64,000 nucleotides of DNA from Rhinopithecus roxellana (Eukaryota; Chordata; Mammalia; Primates; Cercopithecidae), in the NCBI RefSeq assembly GCF_007565055.1, contig NC_044553.1, forward strand, positions 102,709,858 to 102,773,857, written 5' to 3'. Positions 10,301 to 23,869 of the stretch are shown piece after piece. Within the stretch, counting starts at the first letter, position 1. The number at the start of each line of letters is the position of its first letter. Both the position numbers and the translations under genes were made by a program. Under the pieces are notes generated by a model. It saw only the letters and a list, made by a program, of their open reading frames with translations. It was not told the DNA's origin and searched no databases.

Positions 10301-13300
10301 TTTAACCCCGATGCGGTTCTCAAAAGCTGCCTGCAATTACTATCAAGTCAGGTCACCTTAGTAGTATTTCTTGATCTGTGGCATCTATTTTCTACATTTG
10401 TTTAGGTGGTACGACTTTGTCACTTTTATTTACCCAGAACATCTCTTCATTTGGGAGACTTGACAATGACTTTGGGTTATCGTTTGTTCCATTTTGATTC
10501 AGGACCACTTATTTGCTCGTAGTGAGTTTGATTCGATTCCCTAAATTACTGCTTCACCTTTCTCAGTTAATATTCATGAGCGAGCGAACTGCAGGATTTA
10601 ACAAGAGAAACGGAGGACTTCAATGCCATTTATTGTTGCAGGGGGAAGAGGGAGACACCGCTTTTTAAACTACTTAATAAACTTTTAAATAACAGGTGCT
10701 CTCATGGTCACTTGACTCAAAGAAGATATTTTTTAAAAATTTAAAAATTTTGTATTTAATTCCGTAAGAATAAAGTCAGCCTGCAACCTATCTCTATCTG
10801 TATTCCTGACTAAAAAATTTTGGGGAGGAAATACTTTGCTGAGACTAAGTACTATGTAAATGCAGTGCTATTGTAACTGATTTAAGCAGGGAGTCCTCTC
10901 TTCCAATACTTTCTGAGGTGCAGTCTGCTTAAAAACAGATCCACCTCTTTAGATCGTTCTTATTGCTAGTTACTCTTAACTTTATTAAGAATCTTTAAGA
11001 ATTCACGGGAATAAATAAGAGAGGTTCTGTCTTGAGATTGGATGGTGGGGAGGTGGGAAAGCGGTTTTAGAGAGGAAGGGGAGCAAGGCCATGGTGTAAT
11101 AATCTCTTTGAGATCTACCAGGAGAAGTCTTGGTCTATTGATTGAGGATTCCTGCTTCAAACCAATCCTGTGTGCAGTTTAGTGCAGTTTTTCATTCGTG
11201 AATAGGAACTGTATCAAAACCCTAGTGTGACCATGACAATTGGGTAATCACACACAAGGCATCTTTGCTAATGGAGAGATTCTGTAAATATGTTTGTAGT
11301 GAATACACAGATAACAGTCATAGTGGAAGGGTCAGGTGCCACAAATCATAGATTACTCTGCCAAGGGTTGCCAGTCATCTGAGGAAGGACATTAACTGCC
11401 TTTGCATTCTCAGAATACTCTCCTCAGTTCGTGATTTCACTTACTTGACCCTACTTCTGTTATTAAAAAGCTGGCAGGCACAATTAAGGGCAAGCAGGTT
11501 GGCTACCTACCCTTCTGGCAGCTCTCCAATATTCCCACTTAGCTGCCAGGAGACATGGAGAGGAGTGAATCACTCATGAAATCCTGTGGGACCATCTAAA
11601 AGGTACGAGGAAAACCAGTGGCAGTGGGCAGGTCCACCAGTCGGCCCCATCTCTAAGTCTGCTATCTCATATAATAAATCACTGGGGGAATTCACTCTGG
11701 GAAGGGCAAGGAGGGGAATGATAAGAGGTAACTTAGGTATAGGAGCTCTCACTCAGTTTCCTTGGAAAGTAAGTTTAAGTGCATTACTTAATAGTTCCAG
11801 TTTTGAAAACTGTCACAAATAGAAATAGGATTCTCATTACTAATAGGGAACAAATATCAGGAAGAGTTTCCCTTATCAGACAGTAATAAGGGGAAAAAAT
11901 CAAGAGCCTTCAATGAAATTTGGAGGACTATCACTTTTTTTTTACAGAGCAAACTTCTGGCTTTTAACAATTACACTAACAGAGAAATTATTACTACATG
12001 GATAAGATTCAGATACTCAACTTTCGGAGTAATGTGAAATTGAAATTAGATAAACATAGTTCTTTTCTTCCTCGAATTAAAACAAGCAGGTACCTTGCAT
12101 ACAGGGGCATTGTAAAAGCAAAACACATCTCTCTCAAATATTAGCGCTGTGTTCTTGAGGATGTAAAATCTGGGAATGTAACATAAAAGAATTGTAAGGC
12201 TGAGACAAGACATCCTGGGTTCCCTTTGTTGGTAGATAGGCTCTTTTCTCATACTCTTACATTGGAAGTGGTTTGGGGATCTAAAATGAACTACCATCAC
12301 TAAAGGCAAAGCCGTAACACTTATTATTAGGTACCATGGAAAGTAGGCTGGTTTCATCAATGAAGGGGACTGGCTTGTATGAGAGGCCTTGTGGCACTTT
12401 TTGAACAGAAAAGAAAGGCACAATTTATTGAAGTATGAGTGGCCAGGAGGGCTAGCAAAATGTATTTTTAGAAGAATATTATATTTTCTAACATGCCAAG
12501 GGGTCTTTAGATGTGAGATATTAAAAAACTAATTTTTCCCCAAATTATGTTATCACATTATCATATTCTTTGAAGAATAAAGATAGACATTAGTCATCTA
12601 CATTACCAAGGGAGAAAAATATTTTAAAATCAGATGACAGATTTGTGCCTTGTAATTTAAACAATACTGAATGATGAACAATCTTCCAAGTTCATTTAAG
12701 CAGAAATGAGAAGGAATATCTATACAAGTGAATTTAAAAAGACCTTATTGTACAAATATGCCTAAACCCCCATTTTATTAGCTTGTAATACAAATCATTA
12801 CTTGCTTTTGCTCTAAAAATCATTTTAATGTAATGGCTTCATTTGACCTATAAGAAAACCAAAGCCCATTTTTTTTTATACCTTTACGAAGAACTTCAAA
12901 TGGCCCCACCCAAGTTGGAGACACAGATATACTTTTTCTTATTAAGTTAGAAAGTTGAAACTATCCTAATGAATAAGAATAAAGCTTTTTCTTTTATGAG
13001 AGCAGAAAGAAAGTAGAAGGAAATTCCAAGACTATGTGATTTGATAGGTGGTCACATTTTACATTCTTAAATTTAGAGCTGTAAACAACCATATTCTTTC
13101 TCTCTTTATCTGCTTTTAATCTGCTGTTAGTACCTTCTTATAGATCCTGGCACATAATATTTGCTCAGTAAATACTTTCTGAATCAAGGAAGTTGGAAGG
13201 AAAACATTTTTCAGTACTTCTCTTGTTGTAATCCTTTCTGATACACAAAATGTAAAGATAATGAAGTATTATTAGCATTTTTCTTCTTTTTATGTAAACA

Positions 13301-14268
13301 AACATTATTAAAAGTCTAAATCAGTTTGATTCAAAATGACAGAAAAGAGGGCCAATTCTTTGTTAGTTAGTAAGAGAGGAGTCTTTTATATTTCTCTGGC
13401 TACACAAATTAAAACTATGTGAGGTGATGCTGTGCTGTTTAAAACAAACAAAATCCCAGATACAACACAAAACAAATTCTAACAATAACTTGGAAAATCC
13501 TTAGAGTTCATCTCTTTCTACATTCCAGACTTAAGCTTTCCATAACACACCCACCATTCAAGACCTTTAAGATTCTAAAGGGTAACAGTCTTCTAAAATG
13601 ATGAGGGGGTCACAAATCCTATCATTCTGTAGGCAGTAGACGTGGGAATTGACAATTTCTTTTCATCGACCAGAAAAGAATTTAAAAACTAGTGTTAATT
13701 GTTAATGATAATGCCACATAGGGCTGCTCTGTAGAAGGTGATCTCATGACCAAGGGGAACTCATTACATAAAAGCAATATCTACTATTACTGTCCTCCTA
13801 ATTGCTGTCCCTTGGTAAACATTCCTCACATGTGAGTTGGGGCTATTGCCTTGGGGCACAATGGAGCCAATGTCGTGGAGCTGGACAGGGGGAATCACAA
13901 GATTGGAAGTGGCTTCAGGATTGAGATGCCCTGTGCCTTATAGTAACCTAAACAACTGAAGCATTTCGTCATTAACTTGGGGGGCTGGTTCAAGATTATC
14001 TACATGTTAGAGGAAGAATATGCTGGCAAAATCTTTTTAATTTAAATGCAAATTATTTTACCAGTAAATATGAGGGTATCATTGCAAGTGGAAAGTGTGT
14101 GTTTTTGTATCAAGGGCATCCCTGGCTTCAGCTGAGCAGGCTCCTTTAGAAGACATTTGCGTCATTGGCAGTGTCTGTTCAGCAAAATGCGGAAGACTGG
14201 ACAGAGTCAAACAGCAATTGAACCTCAAATAAGCTAAATCTGAAATCTAAGTTCCATTAGTTTAAACT
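10301..14268. other. AT-rich, insertion-poor unique DNA
   Basis: About 4 kb with no SINE, LTR or young LINE. The only relic I recognise is an L2/MIR tail near 13118-13195. No exon with paired splice sites and an open frame was found. Runs of A and T such as 10731-10752 are simple low-complexity sequence. Confidence 0.55.
13118..13195 (+). repeat. L2/MIR 3' tail relic
   Basis: Contains the hallmark order 'cctggcacataat ... gctcagtaaatac ... ctgaatc', the shared 3' end of L2 and MIR. Old and degraded. Confidence 0.55.
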
Positions 14269-14278
14269 AAAAATTCTC

Positions 14279-14456
14279 AAGCAGTCATGGTGGCACACCC
14301 CTGTAGTCCCAGCCACTTGGGAGGCTGAGGCGAGGCAGGAGGATTGCTTGAGCCTAGGAGTTCAAGTCTGCAGTGTACTGTGATCACACCTGTGAATAGC
14401 CAATGCATGGTAGCCTGGGACCCTGCCTCTAGTAAAAAAACAAAACAAAACAGAAC
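14279..14456 (+). mobile_element. Old Alu (AluJ/FLAM-like) copy
   Basis: Alu-type sequence ('ggtggcacacccctgtagtcc', then 'gggaggctgaggcg') ending in an A-rich CAAAA tail. It is flanked by the ten-base direct repeat AAAAATTCTC at 14269-14278 and 14457-14466, the target-site duplication. It is well below dimer length and diverged. Confidence 0.85.
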
Positions 14457-14929
14457 AAAAATTCTCTTTTAAAGCGCTCACTTGGCATAAAAATTCTGAT
14501 GCCACTTCATGTTTATACCCAAATGTGCATTTACAGGCTTAATGGGTTGCAGGTTATCCTTTAACTTGTGTTCCTAATAAGAAATGGAGCCGTAAAAGGC
14601 AATTCTCTTTATCAACATCTGGAACAACAGTGGCCCACTGTTTACCCGAGAATTCTCCTCTTCATTCACATGAAGACATCAATTCATATTTCACTACCAA
14701 CTTGATGCCAAAGTCAAGTCAATTCACTATAAAGCAAGAGTGATTTAAGAACTGTACTTGTAGGCAATGGTTAATATAACAGAAAGCTTAAAAAGAGGTT
14801 GGTAAAAATATTCTTTTGTCATGTGCACCCATTTTAGACATTATAAAAAAGAGCTGGGGGATATTACCCCAAGGCTTACAGATTTTGTGATAAGAAAACA
14901 AAATTGGTGGTCTCTTTACACTGATCCAT

Positions 14930-15500
14930 TTATTTAGTCAGTAAACATCCACTCAGTGTTTACACCAGGCAAAGTAGTAGGCATGGAGGGAAAGATATGT
15001 CTTTAACCTCAAAGATAATGTGTGTGGAGAAACAGGCATGTAAATAGACACTTACAGTTCAATGCAATGGGTGGAGCAATGTGAGGTCTGTGCAAGATGC
15101 CGTGGAATTCCAGAAGTATTTATGTTTGGCAGGAGGAGAAAAGGTGGTGCTTGAGCTCTTCAAGGAGGAGCAGGGTTTTATCAGACATTACAGGTGGAGG
15201 GAACAGCATGCACAAAGGCCCAGGGGCAATGAGAAGGCATATCATGTTCAGGGAATCATACCTAGTTTGCATTGCCACAACATAAAATGTGAGGAGAGTG
15301 TTAGGAGTGAAACTGAAGGGGTGGTACAGGCTAAACATTTCAAAGACCCCTGAATGCCAGCCTAAAAGTGTAGATTTTATCTTATGTAGCAGATGGAAAG
15401 CCAATGAAAAAAACTCAAACATAATCAGATGTGCATTTTAGAAAGGCCAGCCAGTCAGCAGAGTGAAGAATGGAATGGAAATGGGGCAAATTAGTGACAG
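14930..15500 (+). repeat. Ancient interspersed repeat, family not assigned
   Basis: Matches a widespread old mammalian repeat: 'cagtgtttacaccaggca', an internal block like 'aacagcatgcacaaaggccc', then 'agattttatctt...ggaaagccaatg'. Related relics occur near 33540-34530 and 42430-42600. The 90-codon frame at 15081 lies inside it and is not a gene. Confidence 0.5.
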
Positions 15501-15794
15501 TGAGACTATCTGGTGATTGTTTTCACCTGCCTGCTTGATGTAAGTGTGCTAAAGAGAATCACCTTCCATCAAATAAATATAAATCCTCAAAGCCTGGCAA
15601 GAATGAAGGCGTAAAGATATTCTCCAAAGAAACATCTTTTTAAAGAAAAAGACTTCACACTGGGTAAAGATGGCCAATTAATTTGGTAAGACCTGCACAT
15701 ACCTTTTACATATATACTTGTTTTGCTTAATTATATGACTGACACCCACCTGAGGACATTTTGTTACTGTATTAAATAAAAGAAAGACTGTGTA

Positions 15795-15935
15795 GTAGTG
15801 TAGAAAGAGTATTACCAGGACTCAAGAATTGCCTGTAGTTTAACTTTACACCTCCGTCTTTGTAAGACCTTGGGAAAGTCACTGTACCTCTTTTAGCCTC
15901 CATTTCCCCAGTTGTAAAATGAGGAGCACAGTGTA
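15795..15935 (+). repeat. MIR SINE
   Basis: Contains the MIR core in forward order: 'gaccttgggaaagtcactgtacctc' region, then 'ccatttccccagttgtaaaatgagg' region. Diverged, no target-site duplication visible. Confidence 0.75.
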
Positions 15936-17929
15936 AATTATTTGTAATGGCACTTTATTTATATGATTCTATATTGGCAGCTTTGTTTGCACTTATTAAT
16001 CTCTCCTAATGTTTATTTCTTACTCCATCTTAATGATTTTTTTTTTTTTACAATTTTAAGAGGGACAGAAATATTTGGAAGATAACTTTTAGAGGTATTA
16101 TGTGGGGTAAAACTCTGTGTTGACTGTACTCCACTTTATACAGTTAGCCTTTCTCCTGGAAAGAGTAAGGGTGTTGGTAGCCATTTTGAAACACTGGACT
16201 GCTCACGAGTCACATTTTATCCTTACATGAACAAAAAGATGACTATTTAATCACTTTTAAGGTCTACCAGGCTAATGAATGATTTAGCTATAATTTTTAG
16301 ATTATAGATTTTCCTGTCCAAAATGATTCTATTTCTCAAGACAAATAACTGCATGTTCTCAAAAGGCTAGTGTATGGATACAGTTGTGACCCTTAAAATC
16401 ATAGAAAGTATGCTGCTTCTAAAAATAGCCTCCTTATTTTAAATTCTGCATTTCTTTGGAAATTTCCTGTTATTTAATTTTTTTTCCACTTAGGGGCCTG
16501 TTTACATTAGTAATATAGAGCCCTGGGAGTTTATAGGGTTTGTACCTAGAAAACATCCCAGCACTATTACTATGCTTCAGAGACATACAGGGGTCCCAGG
16601 GCAAATCAAAATGTTTTTAAATGTATGACATGTGTGAAGTTGATGAAAATTCATGACCTCTCTGTCAGAGCTGCTTGAGTTTAAATCATCAGAGAAAGGT
16701 GAGTGCAAAGAATTTTATTTAATACTTTTATTCTGGAATCCTTCTCATTCCTTGCTCATGGTCCCAGGTTTTAGCTCTGTTCTACTTAACAGTCTGATTA
16801 CAAAAATAAAAAATTAGCAGTGTGTTCTAAATTGCTTTTCAGAATTTTCTGCTTAAACCACTGCTCAGATATATAACTTTTACAGAGGGATTGAAATGCA
16901 GTTTGAGAATATAGTCACATACTACAGAACATGCAAAATACATGTGGAAGACCGCATGAGTGCTGGTAGTTCAACTGGTTATACTTTATGATTTAGAAAT
17001 ATTTTCAAATTTGTCTTTTAAAATTGAAAAGAAAACATTGCAGGGAAACTCACAAAAATAAAAAATCCCAAAATACTGTGGTTACTGAGATCAGCTGTTT
17101 TTAAGTAAAAATCCATTCAAAGCAAAATAAAAGGCATTGTGTGGTGTATGCCGGCTAAAACTGAGAACACAAGAGCATTGCAGTTAATTAGAACCAATCA
17201 ACAGGATGCTTTGCAACATTTCTCACATCAGTGCACCATCTGATCTTCATACTACACATTTCCCACAGTCTTGATGCAAAAAGGACTGGAAATAAATATT
17301 TGACTCATCAAAAATATATGATGCTTTTTAACTGTGCTTTCTAATAATTATTTTCAAGTTACTGTTATGAAAATAAGATCTTGAAAATCCGCAAAGGCTG
17401 TTCTATTTGCATTTTAAGGGAGATAATCTTAGTTACCTTTTTTGTTTTCTTTTAATTTTATCTGTATTTGAACCTGAGAAAAATACTGATTTTTAAGAAT
17501 AATATTTAGGGCATGAATTTTATTTATTACATGTTTTATATATGGCTGTTGTAACTTGTGAAAGATAACTGAGCTTTTCCTGGGTAAACCATCATATTAT
17601 GAATGATTAATTAGTACACTATAAATAATGAAGTACTACATTATAGCTGTTTTCATATTAACAGAACACTGAACTAAATTAACTGCATTAACATTAACAT
17701 CTACATCATAAATGTTTTAAACGAATATGCAATATTTAACACCATTCTGTTTCTACAATTTATTCAATGCCTGGTTCAACCCAGAAAAGTTTTGCTTTAG
17801 TTTCATTTATTATACTCACAAATTGTTCTACTAGGAAAAAATATTGTATAGATTTTGTCATATTTTTGTTAAGTTCATAATTTGTTCCTTATAGACATTT
17901 GTTTCCTTTTTTTCTTCCCTGCATCTTAC

Positions 17930-17967
<38 letters not shown>

Positions 17968-20900
17968 TTGACAGTCTTTGTAACTTTGTCTACATATTAA
18001 AGGTAGAGCTCCCTCTGGGCCGCTGAAATGCTTCAAAACAGATTCACAAAACAGTTTGTTAAAAACATGTTTAACTTGAATCAGAAATATATACAACTTG
18101 ACAATAGTTTGTCATCAAGTTTTGCTTCCTCTTAAAAGCTAATTTATGGATGTCTAGCAGGTATCGTTTTAGAGACAAAACTAGCTGTGAAACTGTTGCT
18201 ATTAAAAAGAGAATTGTCTTCCAAATGAGTTGATGATCCACTCTCCTAAATTTATAAGGTACAACTCGCTGATGGAAGTAATTTACTCTTCAAACTCTGC
18301 AGTCATCTCTTGCCAAAAGAAAACGTTTGTTTATTTCGTTGTGGTCTGTATGTTTTCTCCCTTTACATCACACAAGATGTTTTTCTCCTCCCAACTCCCA
18401 AAAGCCCATTGCTAAATATTGTCTTTCTTGAACACTCTGGTTTCCGTAGGAAAAAAAAAATAGTTTCAAGAAACTGTCTTCACGCTAGCAAATAAACTTT
18501 TTTCTTTGTCCTTTTCTTTGAACAGATTTGATCTACTTCCATTGCAGGAGGTGTCTCTTAGCTAGGTTCTCTTTAGAAAAGTTACTCTTTCTACTAATTT
18601 ACAGAGACAGCTTTGATGACAAATACTTTATTTAGAGCACTCATCTTACAAACACAGAAAAAAGCCCATGTTAGGATGTAAATCTTTTTCTTATTAACTA
18701 GCCTTTTAAAGGCAATAATATTTGTGTTTGTATTTTAAACATTTGATATATTTGCCCATTAGGATTGGAGCATTAGCCCCAAATGTTAACTGCTCCAAAG
18801 AAAAGCAGTTTCAACAAATAACCTGAAATTGGCTCTGTTACACCAGTTTGATTTATAGGAATTTAAATAATAATGGCCTAAAATGCATATTACAATAACT
18901 CTGCTTATCTATAATATCTTAAGCAAACAATTTAGGTAGAAAAGTCATTTGATAAAGATAATTGGTTCAGGCAAAATAGAACTCACATTTTTTTGCCAGA
19001 TAATAATTCAGTGGCTATTCTAACTTCAGTAGTGCTTTATTAGACCCAGTTCTCATTCTTCTTAAAGACTTAAGAAAAAAGACACATTCTTTATCTTTAA
19101 ACAATTATTTTAAAATAAGTAAACAGCAGGAATGGGATAAAACTTCTCTATCAGATTTACTTGCTGTTATTCAATTTCTCAAAAATTTTCTTAGGGGACA
19201 GTGGTGTCATATGTTTAGTTTCAGGACAAAGGCACCTTTTAAAATGAAGAGCTTAAAGAAAATCTATAAAGAAGTTTGCTTAACAGATAGTAGGCTAACT
19301 AAGCTTTTAGTTGTTAAAATGATCAAAACCAGGGGGAAAAAAACTAACATTTAACGAACTTTAAAACTAATGTGAGGCTAATTTTTAATAAAGAACATCT
19401 TTTAAAAATAATAGAAGCAATTATGAATAATTTCTGGAATTACTTTGGATAACATGTCGAGCAGGCACATTGTTTTACTATTCTTCTGTGATTTTCTTAA
19501 CTTCCTAATTAAGAAAAATTATGTAACTTCAGAATGTATCCAGCTTAAGGAAACATTTTTATGCAGGATGGTACCCAGTTAAAACAAGACAAGACAAAAT
19601 CTTAGAGTCAAACAACATTAATTAACTCATTTGGCAATTATGTATTATTGTTGCTATTATTATTTTGTTTGATTAATGACCAAGCTATTAAATAATTCAA
19701 ATAATTCAGATTTCTAGCTGTGTTATAAAATGTTCTTTTAATAATTTAGCAATTAATTATAAACCCCTTGCATATGATTCATGAATATTCACTTTTATAT
19801 CTTGAGACATGCATTTAAATTTTACAGTTTATTAATTGCTTTTAGCTGCATGTTGTATTAAGGTGCAAATAATCTATTGTAGGTCAGTTGAGTTCATTTA
19901 AGAGAGTGTTTACATTTAATGTTGCTTTTTAATAGACAGAAATAAAGTTGCTAAATTCAATACAAGGCAATTGTTAATTTGTTAAAGTTGCAAAAATTTT
20001 GTTGAAATGTTCTGGCAATAAAAAATTTCATAGATGTTAATAAATCTTCACTTTATGACTTTCTATCCTATACACTTTTTAATTGCTTTAAATATATAAA
20101 TATATTATTTATTTTTAAAGGAATGAGCAAATTAGAATTCCAATTCACTCTAAGGAGAGAAAGTTTAAATTTTTCAACAGGATAATTAACTATTTGCTTG
20201 GCTTCAATGTATCTGTCTTGTACATACAGCGATTTGACAGAACTAACTAGTGAAAACTAACCAAAGCTAGAAATCAACGGAGAGAATAGTCAAGAAGGGA
20301 AAAAGGAAGAGTTTCAGGAAATGATATTTTCCCATCAGTAGATAGGCATGCATACATTAAAGGCATAAAAGGCCGTGGGAGGAGAAACAAAAGCTGTAAG
20401 CTAAGGATCCTGCAAGTCTGAATTAACTAAATGGGGAAAAAAAATGAAATCATTCTGCTTAAACCTGTTCACTAATAAAAGAAGACTCGCTTTTGTTAAA
20501 TATGCTTGGTGTGATTATCAAGTAAAATTTTTTTCTCCCAGACATCTATGAATAAAACATGCTTTTGAGCACTAGGTAAACAAACAATAAATGGATGAGT
20601 TCAGTTACAACATAATAACATTTTATTTGGAAAACATATATAATCATATTTGTATTGGCAATCCAAATTTAATGACTTCTTTCAGTAAAATCAAAGTGCC
20701 TCACAAATAACATTTAATGCATAAGGATTGTTTATTCTTTGCCCATTTTTTTTTCTGCTTTCTCAAATAAACAGATTTTTAAGGTCTCTGCTGAACCATA
20801 CATAAACTAGGTGAAATGTGATTTTTTAGAAAAGATTTTCTTTTGGATTTTCTTAATTTTAGGTTACAGATGCTGTAAAAATAAATTTAAAAACACATTT

Positions 20901-22716
20901 TTGAGATAGGGGAGAAAATGTTTTCAGTCTATGTAGCCTGGGTTGATTTGAACAAGACTCTGTGTGTAACCATAGTCTTTGGCTTATTAGCCATTTCATC
21001 AACACGACATCATCTTCTGCAAAATATGAATGAGGAGAAACCATTTACAATAAGAAAAGCAAACAACAGAATGAATTTCCTCTGTTGGTGTTTTGTGAGA
21101 CTGTTAAACAGAAAATGGAGGGAAGAACTCTCTTTAGACGATATCACTTAATTAAGTAAAGCATCCTAATCAGAGTCCCCTCCAATTGTAATGACTGTAG
21201 GGAGTCAAGTACATTTCTGTCTATATTAGAGTATCTAACTGCAATGATTTATTGATATTTATTTTAGAAGTGCAACACAAAAGCAATAAAACAGAGGAAG
21301 CAGGGAGAGAGGGAACATGCCATTGCTTACTACAGTTACAACCAGAACACAACAAACTTCCTGATTTTCATGTGGGAGGTTTTGCTTTCCAAAATCAGAG
21401 CCCACCTTTATAAGAGAATGTTCCTTTCCCTCATTTGATTTTTCCAAATGTTCACTGTGGCGTTTCTTTGTCCATTAGATGAATCATTGATTCACTTTCC
21501 TCACTGCAAGAATCACTGCAAATGAGTGGATGAGCACCTGCTGTTTTCTGCAGTGACATTACTGGATTGCATTCTACCCTGATTTTAGTCTTAAAATACA
21601 GCTTCTCTGTATGAGAGAGAGATTGAGGAAGGAGAGTAAATATACAGTATAGGCAGACAGACATTGGCTGCCCTCCAAGTTGCACACAGCATAAACCTGT
21701 TTATCTGCTACATTTCACAAATCTCAAAAACATGTGAATAATCAGGCAAGCAACTGGATAAGTGATTCACACTAGGGAACCTAACCAATATTCTGATGAG
21801 AGGATACTATGATGCTAAGATGTTGAGGCAAATAGGCTTGTACTGTAGAAACTGCATATAGTAAAGTTGATTAGTGGTTCAAAGGAGAAAATAATCTGTA
21901 CTAAAATGAAGTTGAGGCAGTATCCCACCCTGTGGTCTTTGGTTTGTTATATTTATGTGCAAGTTACCTGGATAATTGAGTTTAAAAATATACATTCATT
22001 CATACCATTCCAATAATTGGGGTCGGTATACATTGGCCTTCATGTTAGTTGTCAAGGTAATTTATTTCTGGAGACCAAGATCTAAATATTGAGGGCTAGT
22101 GCCTTAAAACCCAAATTATACCAACACATCTATTTGAAATTAAATTACCAAACATGCTTAGAACCTATTCATTTTGAAGAAGCAACTTTTCTTGGAAGGA
22201 AGGCTACAGTCAATTTTTATTATTGTAGAAGATGAATTGTCTGACAATAAGTGAACTAGGCATGTAAGGCTCTCGTTAAGCTACATCACTGCTTTCTCTA
22301 TTTTTCTCTTTGTTTCTTCCTCATTTGCTGATCATTTAATCTCCCTTTGCCTTATTCCCATGATTATTGTGCTTTAGCATTTAGCTGTGAAGTGGAAGCT
22401 CTCAAAGGTTTTGAGGCTAACCTCAAAAGTATACATTGCTTCTGAAAATTTCATGAGGTTGTTTGTGAATTTTAGGCTTAAATCACTTCCATAAACTATA
22501 TCCGGTTAATTACAGCAAGATGAATTATCAACTTGCTTGATATGTCTGTCTATTTGCTTATACGGTAGACCTGTCATCACAGGTCTATACCAGGAAAAGG
22601 TAGGTTTCTCTACATTTGCAAACCCAAAATACTATTCCAGAAAGAAGAGCAATAACACAACAAGGCAATTGAATAAACATTGCACATCCTACAGCTTTTT
22701 TCCCCCTGCATTGCAG
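15936..22716. other. Long insertion-free AT-rich stretch
   Basis: Nearly 7 kb with no SINE, LINE, LTR or DNA transposon that I can recognise, apart from a T-rich tract at 17929-17969. No credible coding exon. The composition is strongly AT-rich with many ATTA/TAAT words. Such a length without Alu or L1 is unusual in primate DNA and suggests functional constraint or a transposon-free region. Confidence 0.5.
17929..17969. repeat. (TTTTC)n / poly-T tract
   Basis: About four TTTTC units followed by a run of about 18 T. No Alu body is attached to it. Confidence 0.85.
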
Positions 22717-22813
22717 AAAGGCAAATTGCTAAAACTTTTTGATACTGGAAAACTTTGTTAAATTATGGTAACCAAAGACATCATCATCTTAGCAACAGAA
22801 AATCTTGGAGAAG
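22717..22813 (+). other. Candidate non-coding exon (weak)
   Basis: A good polypyrimidine tract and acceptor (tttttccccctgcattgcag, ending at 22716) is followed 97 bases later by the donor GAAG|GTAGGT at 22814. All three frames contain stops, so it could only be a non-coding or untranslated exon. It ends 165 bases before the next candidate exon on the same strand, which is an implausibly short intron partner, so at most one of the two may be real. Confidence 0.15.
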
Positions 22814-22978
22814 GTAGGTGACCTGGAAATTGATGTTCCAAACAATATTCTGCTACATTTGAGCTTCTTCATTAAAGCTTTGCCTCAAGAGAATGTATGT
22901 TGAGTCTACTGCCAATTGCATCTGCCAAATGTTTTTTATTGTCTGAACATTTTCTCATCTTCTTGCTTTTCGTCTCAG

Positions 22979-23069
22979 GTTCTTTTTATTCAGGATCAGG
23001 CACAGAGACTGACTGAATGGCTCCAATTATCAGGATTTGAAAACCCAGTATCAGAATCTACCACTTTGT
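22979..23069 (+). other. Candidate 91-base internal exon, unidentified
   Basis: The acceptor has a long pyrimidine tract (ttttctcatcttcttgcttt, then tcgtctcag) with a plausible branch point ctgaac upstream. The donor is TTGT|GTAAGT, a full match to the U1 consensus from +1 to +6. In the frame starting at the first base the exon is open for 30 codons plus one base, reading VLFIQDQAQRLTEWLQLSGF and then ENPVSESTTLC. I do not recognise this peptide. An open frame of 30 codons is not rare by chance, so the case rests mainly on the splice sites. It may be an exon of a gene whose other exons lie outside, an exon of a non-coding RNA, or chance. Confidence 0.25.
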
Positions 23070-23075
23070 GTAAGT

Positions 23076-23554
23076 CTGCCCTGAGCAGTGTATTCTTTAG
23101 CAACAGGACACTTACATAATATGGGATCATCTTTTCTTCTTTACTTCTCTCTGACCTTGTAAAATATGACAAAATTTTTTCATGATTAATAAGTCCACTG
23201 CATGGGAGATTTTGCAGGAAATGCAACATAAGAACTAAAAAGCATTCTTTAAAAGATATGTTCAGGTAAGTGACAAATGGAAGTTTATGGGTGGTCAAGG
23301 GTGTTACTAAAATTGTTGACAACCTAATCAATAGTCTGAAGACTCAACACATTGATTTTTTAATCATAGAAAATTATACTAGGCTTTCTGTGTGATTTGG
23401 GTGTTGAGTATATGCCCACAAAGCTGAAGTTGGTTCTGTGAACCTCAATTAAGGTCAACCACAGATGTTTTACTCAGCCAAGAAGAACCTTTTAAAAGGT
23501 TTTTTTTTTTTTTTTTTAAGTGATAGCTATTCTGATTAAAAAATCATCACTGGG
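23076..23554. other. Unique DNA before the Alu pair
   Basis: No gene. A run of about 17 T at 23501-23517 is the only simple repeat. Confidence 0.6.
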
Positions 23555-23850
23555 GGCCAGGTATGGTGACTCATGCCTGTAATCCTAGCACTTTGGTAGG
23601 CCAAGGTGGGCAGATCACCTGAGGTCAGGAGTTCGAGACCAGCCTGGCCAACGAGGTAAAGCCCCATCTCTACTAAAAATACAAAAATTAGCTGGGCATG
23701 GTGGCAGGCGCTTGTAATCCCAGCTACTCAGGAGGCTGAGGCAGGGGAATTGCTTGAACCTGGGAGGCAGATGTTGCAGTGAGCGGAGATCACGCCATTG
23801 CACTGCAGCCTGGGCAACAAGAGCGAAACTCTGTTTCAGGGGGAAAAAAA
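23555..23850 (+). mobile_element. Alu (AluS-like), full length
   Basis: Full dimer starting 'ggccaggtatggtgactcatgcc', with 'gagttcgagaccagcctggcc', a middle A-rich linker, a right arm and a short A-rich tail. Several point changes place it in an older S-type class. Confidence 0.92.
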
Positions 23851-23869
23851 GACCAAAAACAATCACTAG

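Noticed and set aside
9702..10361. Frames of about 150 codons on both strands
   Set aside because: They lie in CpG island 3, where stop codons are rare. Proline/alanine/arginine-rich translations are a composition effect.
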